Origin: Lingula anatina
Taxonomy: Eukaryota > Brachiopoda > Lingulata > Lingulida > Lingulidae
Direction: 5' to 3'
Assembly (NCBI RefSeq): GCF_001039355.2
Contig: NW_019775541.1
Coordinates: forward strand, 86,727 to 110,363
DNA: 23,637 nt
Notes under the pieces: generated by a model
What the model was told of the DNA's origin: nothing
Databases searched by the model: none
The model's input: the letters and a program-made list of their open reading frames with translations, nothing else
Program-made: the position numbers and the translations under genes
In this document: positions 10,701-22,100 of the stretch, one piece after another
Position numbering within the stretch: the stretch's first letter is position 1
Layout: every line of letters starts with the position of its first letter

Positions 10701-13700
10701 GATTTTGTATACTGTAAAGGCTCAACGGTCTCCTGGGTAGGTAGTGGTAGACCTTATTGGGACTCACGTAACTATAGGCAATGTAATTTAAAATCAACCC
10801 CCAAAATGAAATTAAAACGTTTTTGACACAATACAATAGGTAAACTAACAGCACAACTAACTGATGAGTTAGTCGAGTAGCCAGAACGCTAACCCTGCAA
10901 TGTTTTTTCCTGTAAACTTTTTTTGCTGAAATGCATTCTTTAGGTTGAGAGAAGCAAAATTAGCTTGGTTGCTATTTCCGAGACCTTGAGCATTTTTCAA
11001 TATGGCCGTCAATTTATGAGGAAAAATAGAAAAACGACCAGAAGTCACCGGGTAAACTTCATTGACAGCTTTTTTGAACGTGTATCCTGTCAGGAGAGCA
11101 CAACAGTGCTAGTGAATACACTTAAGCCCGTTACATATAGCAATAAAGCCAAAATGGCCGTCAAAACATATGACAGAAAGTAAAAAAAGCTTCAAAATAA
11201 GTTCGTTTTTTGCAAATTTAGTCTTATTAAAAACATATCCGCCTTTTCTATTTCTGTCCATTATGATAATTTGTTAGTCAAGATCCTAAACTCTCAGAAA
11301 GTGCTTATTTGACATTAATCAGATGGTGGCAGACGGTGCCATCTCCTGAGAGTCCATTTCCACTCCGACGAGCCCCATAGACAAAGCTTGCTATGTTATA
11401 TCTTGCAAGCTTTTTAAAAAGAAATTATTTCATCTGGGTTACAAAACTCAGAGAAGCTTATAAGCTTGACTTTATTTGCCAGTTGATACATACGAGATAT
11501 TGATAATTTTTCAAAATTCAAGATGGCCGTCAATTTGTTATATGAATAGCGAGAGCCATACATTCAAATAAAAATTTTAATGCTTCACTCCAGTGCATAT
11601 TTATGTTTATATCCATGCAAAGTGCGATCATTTATTTCATTTCTGCAAGTTATTTTAATAAAAATGGCCACCAAAACATAATGGAAGGGCAAAGAAACAA
11701 CTGTAAAACTACAAGGCTTTTAACTGAAATAGACTTTAACTGGAACAAATATAAATACATATATAAAGTAAAAAACGATATACCTGCGTTCAAGACATAG
11801 CACACAATAAAACATATTTTTAGGTTAAATAATACGAAAAACGAAAACCAATATGTCCGTTAATGCTACTCTATGATCAAACCAAACATTGATTGCGGAT
11901 ATCTCAGTCCTGACAACTAGTTTATCATTCTAAATCAAAAATTACATTGTGGATGATTTAATGAAAGGGATTATCATTCTAGTATGTGTGAACTAAATCA
12001 GTTTGAAATAAAAAAGGCGTCAAATCGTTTTTCTTCGGATGGATTATTCTTATCCTTTTTTGTAGACTTTTAAAATATTTTAACACCTATGGGTAAAGGC
12101 ATTTTTGTTGTTTAATAATGAATTTCTTTATAAATAATCCAAGCAGGGGTATACAAACTAGCGGTTAGGGCCCATGAGGTCAGCTATTCTTGACAACGTG
12201 ACATAGTTCGGGGATATGCGAGGGCTACCCATCGACATCATGTATTTGAAATGTTATTTTTGCCAATATATACTTTGCCAATATATGGAAGCTTTGATAT
12301 AGGAATGTATGAATTTTCTACTTGTATTTTAGATATAATTATTCATTGTGGATTTATTGATGATTTAGTGCTCATTCAGTGAACGGAATCATGCCATGTC
12401 TATCATGTGAACAACGTACATCTCTGGGCACTGGGTGTGAGGGGAGTCTGATTTGAGATATAATGTATGGGCTGTTCCCACCCCACAATCAGGAACCTGG
12501 TTGAATGCCACAACATGCCAGGCTCTGTTAGCGATATACCGCAGCCTGGGCGAGATAGTGTCAACTCGAGACCAGGATCGCTACATCAGGTTGCATCAGC
12601 TGCGGGACCAATTTCGCCATGCCAGTCGTACAGCACAAGAAGCACCCGGCAGGAACAACAACCGGAGCAGCAGCCCCACTATGCGTCGACGCTTGCTGGC
12701 GGTCAACCGATGGTGGTCGTTGATGGCAACATACCAGCAACTGCTCGTCACTACATAGATCAGAATCTGCAACCTCACATGACCTCATTCATGCAGCAGA
12801 AAACTGATATCACCGTTCCCCAACAGGACAAGACCCGTTCACATTCGACACAAATGATCCAAGTGTATCTGGAGTCCAAAGGGTGGATGTCCTACCCCGG
12901 GCTGGATTCCGGACGACACCATCCCATCCAGATTGCCCGAGCATGCGCCAACAGATCGCCGCCTGTATCGAAGCAAGCGGGGATCGTACCCGCTATTGAC
13001 AGTTGTGACTTTGTGTTGGGCTGGTACCATTTTTGTTTAGAAACTATTCACGAAACTTAAGATTTTTGGTTCTGTATACCAATGTCCTAAACAAATGATT
13101 TTAATGAAAATAATCCAGTTTAGAGGTTCAAAATAACAATTATTTTGAAAAATATGGCCTCCAAGATTTTAATGGCTGTCAGTATATAACCAAAAGATTT
13201 GTAAGATGTTTTGTTTATTGACTCCTTAAAATGTAAAGTGAAAAAAGTGCAGTAATAAGAAAAATTAGAAATGCTGTTATATAATGATGAAATATTCTTA
13301 CATGTGCCAATCTCAATAAAAAGAATGGGAAGTTTTAAAGCTACATTTTATGTACATACTGAAAAAGTTACGATAAAGACATAAAATCAAAATATTAAGG
13401 TATGATCAAATTAAAAACAAAAACGAAAAAAATATAAGGTTAATATTTTGACAAAAGTTAAATTAAATTACATTCCCCTCCCCACCCCCCGTCCCCACCA
13501 ACGGACTTGGTTGGACTCCATGTGAATATGAGTCCCTATTTGGACTCCCTGTGCCCAAATTCCTGTAGAACCCCCTGTTGGCCCTTGATAAATTTATCAT
13601 CAGATTGAGCCTGTATCAAAAAGAGAACTTACGTAATGGTCAGCTCTATCAATGATCCTCTTTTATAGATTCTTAGTATAACTGTACCTTTCAAGTACAC

Positions 13701-16700
13701 TTTGTCAATAAATAAAAGGGTTATATATATATTACACGCCGAATTATCAGTTTAAAACGTAATTTAACTGATTTTTTAACCTTTTTGGGCATGTTTTAGT
13801 GGTCATTTGAAATGCGGAATACCATGCACTTTAAACCCGACTCTTTGCTATGTTACATAATTATTCATTTATAATATAATGATATTATATTTTTCATATT
13901 ATTGACGGCCATCTTGAATTTTGAAAATTGATCAATGTGACGTATGTAGCCACTGCCAAGAAAGCCCAAATTAAATGGGCTTTTATACCCCCAAAGTATT
14001 AAATTCTTTTAAAAATCCCAGGGAATAACATTCTTAGTATTTGACTATGGGACCCGGGGAAGTAGCAAACAGACTCTTGGAGGGTTATTGAACGGTCAGA
14101 TAATCTTATTCCAAGAGTTTAGGGTCATGACTAACAAAATATTATAACTAACATAAATATAATAAGGGGCTATGGTTTTAATAAAACTAAATATGCAAAA
14201 AACAAACTGATTCTGCAGCTTTTATCATTTTCTGCCTTATGTTTTGACGGCCATTTTGGTTTTTTGTTAAGTGGTACGCGATTAAGCTTATTCACTAGTA
14301 CTGTTGTGCTCTCCTGATAGGATACACGTTCAAAAAAGCTGTCAATAAAGTTTACCCGGCGACTTCTGGTCATTTTTCTATTTTTCCTCATAAATTGACG
14401 GCCATATTGAAAAATGCTCAAGGTCTCGGAAATAGCAACCAAGCTAATTTTGCTTCTCTCGGCCTGAAGAATGCATTTCAGCAAAAAAAGTTTACAGGAA
14501 AGAACATTGCAGGGTTCGACTATTGGGCCTATGGGGGTGGCGACTCGACTAAGTCGCTAAATAAATGTATACGTCTTATAATTGCAGCATGTACCGGTAG
14601 TGTTCAAGCTCTTTATGTTCCATGCATCTAAAATGTGGTTTTGGTTGATTATTTACCAATTAAACAAACTAGAGTCTACCAAAGAAATATAAACTGTCAC
14701 AATTACCCGATGCAATATTTTAAGTATGGTGCAGTTTTCACTGAGGTTGATATCCAGGCCTGGAACACACAGAGAAGCCGGTCCAACATGCCCATCCTCT
14801 GAAACATCGCTTTGGGACATGGCTATTGGTTGGCTCAAAAGAGCCGCCGTGTCCCTGGATGGTTTGCCGTCATCATGTCGTTGAAAATGAATAGAAGCAC
14901 CCAGAACCACTATGGCTATCATCTGTAAACAACACATGGCGAAGATCACCATTAGGTAGCAACGCCATCGTCGCCCAAGCTTAATTTTGTCGTCGTGACC
15001 ACTGCCATCTTCACTGGGATCGGAAAATGACTCAAAGTCTACAGTTGTGATGTTGGATGGTCGGATGGACGCGTACAAGCCGTCAGTCGTACTCGACTGG
15101 TCCGAGGATTGCGAAGAAGGTAACAGCGGCGGCTCATCGTACACACGCAGGTGCTGAGGTCGAAGTCGGTGATCATAACCACGAACATTCATCATCAGGA
15201 ATTTTGAAGGGCTTCGTTATCGTCAAATGCTGCTTTGTAGTTACATTTCTTTTGCAGAGATACGCATTTGGAACTTTGTGACAAGAGCTCTTTTCGAAAG
15301 CGAGCATAAGCCGCGCCGTGTCTTCATCATTTGAATGCACCTGTTATTTTTATTTCTCTTCAATGCGATACGCTTGGGTTTTACCAGGTCACTTTCTTTT
15401 GAGTTTTCAAACTAGGTCATCAGCAGTGCAAATGTAAACAGCGGAGTTTATCAGACTCTAAAGCGTGACCCCATGCAGTCACCTGTTCAATGAAGACCTA
15501 TACAATCAGGTCTAAATGCATTAGAAATGAATGCACAATAACATATGACCCCATTGTCGTAAATAGGCAGCTTGCTAAAGGAGCCGATAAGTTAAACAAC
15601 ACGTGACGTATATACAGTAGTCATTGTTGTCGACTTATATAAAGAATTGTTAAGTGGAATCCTGTTTGATGTGGGGTTATTGATTCACCCGAACCAGTCT
15701 AGGGGTCTACATGATATTGGGAAGCGTCTCGATCTCTCCATCATACATTTGAAAAGTCGCCCTACAGACTGTAAGTACATGTAGGTGGTGTGAAAAATAC
15801 TGGGTGTGCAATTCTCACATAGGAAACGATCGGGGTAGTGAGAAAGTCCTAAGTTAATTCTCCCATGCGTTAATGGGGATCGACTCAATGCATGTCCCCG
15901 AAATTATATATCATATAACGTTGTGACACAAATTCTATCAGCGTGTTTGCAGTGTCCTCACAAATGGGTCGGCCATGTAGGCCTACTTCTCATTACAAAA
16001 CAAACAGGGTTTACATCAGCTCTTGTAGATAAGCTATAAACTAACTGCAGCTTATACAAGAGAGACCAATTAATATAGTGTATTTCAAACATAGAAGATA
16101 GCCTCCATGCAGACAACATTAAGGGAAAAGAAAATAGAAAAGTTTGGCGTAGTCAAACGAGATTTTATGGCGACAACAATCTCCAGAGCTAATTTACGCA
16201 CATGCGCATTCTGCACATGTTCAATTCTACCCTAGAGGGGTGGTCCCAATTGAGGGGGGCATCATAATTTTTAGGATGATGAGTCTTATTGAATATTTCA
16301 TTTAAAATTTTTATCCCTAAGGCCATAACACTTAATGCAGGCAACAATTTGCCACATTGCTATTATTGTTAAAGTTATTAGGATAGTGAGTTTATATAAT
16401 AAAAGCGGCCTTGTTGGGCCAAATCACGAACAATTGATATAGTCTTTGTTGCCTTCTCTCTTGTTATGAATGGGATTATGAAAGTTTGTGGTACACTGGG
16501 ATGGAGGAGACATAAAAAACTAAAAACCTTCTATGAAAGTACAATTGACCGATTACGGATTTTATGTTGAATGCAGCGAGGTTTCTCAATTCCACATTTC
16601 AAGGTCAAATAGGTCAAAGAGGCCATTCAGATCCACAGATCAAATATGGCGGACCCTTCATGAAAGAAGAGCCAACTAATCTGCTGATGGTCTCCCCACC

Positions 16701-19140
16701 TCCGTGGAGCTGAATGGGCTCACAGGTGCTAAGACTAGCGTTTCTCGGGGCATCTTAAAATGAAGGGGGATTTGTTAAACTCACTTAGGTTATAGCTTGA
16801 AATTTCTAGAAAGGTAAACATTCTGGTGCTGTCGTAGCGAGGACATTTTTTGAAGAAACGTTTTCACTTACCCAAATTTACCCAAATAACGTAGATTACA
16901 TGGTCTTTTAGTTCCCGAAATAGGGCTTTAAGTAGGGTTAATTCTTGGTGCAGCTGGGTTTTTGTTCCTCTTGGTACATGTGCACACTTTGAATATTTCA
17001 ATAATAATTGAACTATATTGTCAGCTTGCAAAGTGAACGTAAAAGAATACCCAGACAGCCTCAGTGATCTGGCCCACGTCTGGCCCAGATCTGGCAACGT
17101 CTGGCAATGTCTGGCAAAAGGTATGGCCCACGTATGGCTTGCCACATGTGGGCCAGATGTGGCAATGTTTGGGCCAGATCTGGCCCAGACATTGCCACAT
17201 CTGGCCCAGTCCACATTTGCTCATATGGCCAGATGTCGGCCCAGATCTGGCAATATCTGGCAAATGTATGGCATGCCAGATGTGGGCCAGATGTGGGCCA
17301 GATCATATTCAAATGGGCCAGATTAGGGCCAGACATGGACCACATATGGCCCAGAATGTTTTTTTTTCTTTTTTTTAATTATTTTTAATTATTCAATAAG
17401 ATTACTATAAAAAAGACATACAAGATTCAAGATTCAAGTATTTATTCTGTGCTAAAACCCTAAACAAAATTATTACACATTATATAACCTTGCTGGCAAC
17501 TAACATGTAACAAATTAAGGGTCACTCCTTGTCTTTTTGTACAAAACAATGTATATTTGAAAAAAAAAAANGAGGGAGACAGTCAAGGCTTAATTAATGA
17601 CTGAAAACAATTTTACTTAACGGGCCACTTCATAGAAATTCCCCACCAAAATGAATTGTTGGAAATCGAATTTAGGAATGCGTTTGTAAATCCCCCATAT
17701 GTCGTTTATAATTACCAGTCCTTCGCTTAAATGAAAGTATTAAATTAAAAATGGAATTAAACATGGAACCAAAGTGCAAGGAAAGCTCAAGCAATTATTT
17801 GTGAGTAGGAGAAAATCACTCTTTCCTCCAGGAAATTCATTTTGGCTGGAAAATCCCATGGGGTGTCCCTTTAACTTATCAGCTCTGAAATCTTGTCACA
17901 TAAAGGTATCTGTATATAACCATTACTTTATAAAAATTTTACTAAATATTTTCATGAACTTCAGGTTTTGACATGTTATATGATACCAACAGCAATAGTA
18001 GAGAGCACGTCACTGATTGTAGACCTCCGACAAGGAGAAGGCAAATACTGGACAGATATCGGGAGACCCTGGTTTAATTAAAATTTAAAACATTCATTTC
18101 CTTATTATACCATCAAAATATGTGAATAACGTTTCAGGTAACTTGTCCATTAACAATCCTACAAACAGTAAAAACAAAAACTCATTCGGAACAAGGTAAA
18201 ACAATGTGCAGTGTCATGTGGCACTGTGTCAAAAACGACATACCTTCATAGAGCTCGCGTCATGGGGTGAATTCTTGGTACGCAAGGAGCGCCCACATCT
18301 ACAATCGTCACTCTCAGACACTTGCTCACGGGGTGACAGAACAATCGTTGTGGCGGTTGCGATCACAAACGTTCCACATCCCATGGCAATTAGAGACAGG
18401 CGGTAAGGTACCCCAGCATCATAAGCCAACTAAAGAAAATATACTGTTATTAGACACCGCATTTGAAGAAATCAACAAAAAGAATTGAAACAATAAGATC
18501 GATCCGAATATAACTTGGACGCATCTGTCACAAACTCATTCTAATTTTATGGGTAAGGTTGCCGAACACCCCTACATGTTTTCAGTGCCTAAACGAAAAT
18601 CCAGTTGTACAGTTAATTTCTATTATAAAACAACAATTTTGAGAGTTCATACAAACACAAAAACTCTTCAGTGGATGTGCATGCCGTCATACAATTAACT
18701 AATACCTTGACTAAAACAAAACTGAAAGAACTCATGTCAGTTGTGCCAGAGATAAGCGTTCCTATGGTAGATTTTCTTGTGGGGAATAGCCACCTCAGCT
18801 GCATACCAGTGGTTCTAAACATAAAACCGCCAACCAAATGGAGAGAAGCCCCAGGAAATAGTAGCCATTCCATTCCTGAAACACACCTGATACACTTACA
18901 TTAAGAATATGAATACTGAAAAATTCCAATGCCAGTATACAGTGATTACCAGACTGTTTTCAGTTTTTAACCATTGCCATTGTATGTCAAGATTGCGTTC
19001 GAACGCAAAACTGAATGCGTTCGAACGCAATAATTAATGCATCAGAAAGATGATTTTTTTTTCTTTTGCACGTTTCTTTACAAGAAGTACAGTCAAAACA
19101 ATTACAACTCTCTATGGAAACGGTTGAAAAAAAGATGAGG

Positions 19141-19175
<35 letters not shown>

Positions 19176-22100
19176 TGCAACTTGTATTTTTGCTATCTTT
19201 GTTGACACTGATTGATCGTTATTAGAAACAGGTCTTGTCATTATGCCTTGCTAACAGCTTCAGAATAAGATTAATTCCTAGACCCCATGAAGGATACGAT
19301 GCTGAAGTAGGAGTTTTGTAAGCTGTAAGGTGATGCGCCTGGCATGAAAAATGTCGTCTCTGCGATCCTAGATATACAGACTTGACATTTCGCTCATTTT
19401 AGTTTCAAAGGTATGGGTAGGTAAAATTTTGTTATTTATTTCTTAAATGTGTATCTCATGTGAATTATGAGAATAGATAAATGTATAGTCAGGTGTTTCA
19501 GTAACAATTAACTTACTGCCTTGTCTGATACACTGCTGCATTACATTATGTGTGGTGATTTCTTTGGGTAGTACTCTTTGGGCTGGTCTTCGTATGACTA
19601 TGGAAGAGCATGGTTCAGTCAAAAAAGTCTCAATATTTCGGCAAAGGCTGCACAGATGCTTTTGAAAATTTGCGTACAAGTAGCGGACGTTACGATGCAT
19701 AAACTGAATGAAGCAGTGCGTTACAGCATTGTTGATATGGACCAGAATGGAGCAAAACATACATTGTCAGACAGATTATTTTGTCGCAAGGAACGCTCCG
19801 CACAGTCTTATAGAGGTATGCCATGGCTGGTCTACCTACACAGAAGGCATCCTGAACTTACGACCCAGAAACAAGATTCATTGTTCTTACGGGTTTTGCT
19901 GCTACAAATAAACAAAAACAACCAGTTCCCTTCAAAATGAGGGGCAAATTGTCACCAAAAGCGTTTTTCAATGCCCATCGTAATTATCAGACTGGTTTAA
20001 GCAGACCATAGCAGGCGACCTCTGAAGGACCCCCTGTGAACAATGCAACATCGTTGGCTATTTCTGCAAAGAGCTGGGAACTATTAACTTTCTTAGGCAC
20101 AACACCGGAAACATATTATGGTTTTCACTAATGAGGTCAGATTATTGCAGCTAAGGCGCATCTGTATTTGAGGCAGTATTCACGTTGGTGACAAATTTCA
20201 TCGATATAAACCTGAACCAGAACAAATACACCATCTGCTTCCCATTTGCTAGAGGCACCGCACGATAATTTTAAATTACGAGATGAAAATATCTGTCCAC
20301 GCAGAGCACCTGTATTTGCAGAGCAACCAGATGAGGCCAGACGCACCTCTGACTACACCGTTGCTGTGGCTAGACACCGATACGAGCGGCGTCCTTTTTG
20401 AAGTGTATAACTGACGTTGCACATGCGATAGTTTTGAAAATACAGAGATTGAAATAACGCGTTTTATGGTTGTCGTATGACTTAAAATCAGCCATTTATT
20501 TGGTTTGCTTAATTAGGCGCATTCAATTATGGAGCTGATGTCACAATTACACTGAATAGATTATTTAAGTTATTAAACATTATGTTAACCCTTGTTTTCA
20601 TTTATAAGTCGGAAAAGTAGGAAAAATCAAAGAAAAAGAATTTGGAAAAAATATTCCATGTTAATGTCAAGTATGCATGTGTATATATGTACTAGTAGTC
20701 CATTCTCCTTGTTGTGCGTCAGAAACGGCTGTATTGCGTTGTTGAATAGCAAAGTCCAATATGGTGTTGTTATGTATGCCAAGCACAAGAATCCACATTT
20801 AAAAATAGTTGGGCCATTTGTTCAGTTCGCGTGAAAATTTATATATTTACAGCTATGTGTTTCCATCTACAGTTGACACGTTGCACTTTTTCTTACGGCG
20901 TTGAGTACATGTGTCCCGCCAAAATATTTACGTTGCCAAAATAGGCACGTCCATATGATGCAAGTTCGTCAATATTACGTTGCATATACGCTACGGATAC
21001 GTTGCCAACATCGATCACCGCGTGAACGTAACTATATAACGTTTCCTTAGCGTCAGTTTAGTGCATTCCTAGTGTATACCTAACGTATAGGTAAGGTGCC
21101 ACTCAAAACGCTGAACATTTTTGAACGTGCTCCTCCAGCGTATGCAAACGTACACCAACGTTAACTTGCGTGCTCGAAGCGTATACGCAGTTTAGTCTAA
21201 TGAAGCCCTTGCAATTGTCTTCGTATGTATTAATTTCCCCATACGTCAGTGCTTCACGCTATTGTGTGACAGGGGTATTACTTAACATGAAAGCTAGTTA
21301 AGCCTGACTTTTCTGACGTTTGTCCTGCTAAATGATGACTATCAACCTTCTGCAGCATGCACTGATTAAGATTATGCAATATACCAACGTGCAACGCATA
21401 ACGATCTGTGATGATAAACGTTCAACGTCAAACTAAGTACTTTTCTGGACAAAAGAAAAACAGTCCCATTGTCTAGGGAAAAACGCACATTTGCTGTAAA
21501 GAATATACAATGTAGTGTTATTACTGGCAGATATCGTTTATATTACTGGCAGATATAAAAAAAATGTTACCTGGCGCTGAGAAGGCCATAAGGAGACATC
21601 CGCTTACACTGAAGACTCTAGAAAAAATAATACATATCTTATGTAATGATGTGTTTGACTGATATTTCACAAATAATTAAGCGTATATCATTTCAACATG
21701 GGATAATGCCTATTTACTCTCAGGGCCAACTTGAACCAGACTACAACGCGCTATTGCATGCATATACATGTGGTTTAAACGGTAGTACTTAACAACAAGA
21801 TATGATTTTCCTCACCAGATAAGAACATTAATGCAGAATTTGGAATTGGGAGGTTTTTAAAGATTGTACTTTTTATCGTATTTTTAATATAAATATCCCA
21901 AACACAAACCGGAATTAATTTTATTTTAATTTAATAATCAGTCGCAACACAGAAATCATAAAAGCTTTTTTTTACCAAGTTGAATAGACTAACACTAACG
22001 AACGCAGTTGGCATGCTCCACATCTTGTCTCAACTTAAAAAAATAACAGTGTTATAGCACACAGTAGTACCTTATTTCGCCCGTCGATTTGCGTTAAGTA

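Larger units (their letters stand above)
10864..14556. mobile_element. DNA transposon with about 660-bp terminal inverted repeats, Tc1/mariner-like, decayed
   Basis: The left end (10864-11534) and right end (13901-14556) are inverted copies of each other, diverged by many substitutions and small indels but alignable along their length. The outer ends share TTAGTCGAGT and CCTGCAATG. The middle carries remnants of a Tc1-like transposase on the plus strand (12453-13060). The element sits in the intron between the two exons of the type II membrane protein gene. Target-site duplications are not clear to me. Confidence 0.75.
15196..17067. other. Upstream flank of the type II membrane protein gene; no further gene seen
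   Basis: Contains the possible TATA box (15634-15641), a TAGGCCTA octamer (15978-15985) and the DR3 element (16602-16616). Short frames such as 15685-15888 have no support. Confidence 0.4.
17572..19147. repeat. Near-identical block, copy 2 (unmerged allele or duplicated segment)
   Basis: This matches 8525-10120 in the same orientation and starts directly after the N at 17571. Similarity runs through introns as well as exons, so the two copies are recent or allelic. Beyond its right end the sequence continues through the full (TG)n run into SLC43 intron 2. Confidence 0.95.

Noticed and set aside
10965-11183. 72-codon plus-strand frame with a near copy on the minus strand at 14170-14484
   Set aside because: Similarity comes from the inverted repeats of the transposon; no recognised domain and the copies differ by frame-breaking changes at their ends.
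14707-15195. Firm call of a TNF-superfamily ligand
   Set aside because: Topology fits, but no TNF homology domain or diagnostic motif is present in the window.
16864-17388. Several overlapping Trp/Gly/Pro-rich open frames on both strands
   Set aside because: They are produced by the stop-free TGGGCCAGAT array; no family resemblance and all frames are open together.
8525-19147. True tandem duplication creating mutually exclusive exon 3-4 cassettes
   Set aside because: Considered, but both copies abut single Ns at exact boundaries and one ends inside a microsatellite, so an assembly artefact is more likely; the cassettes also cannot be used in series without a frameshift.
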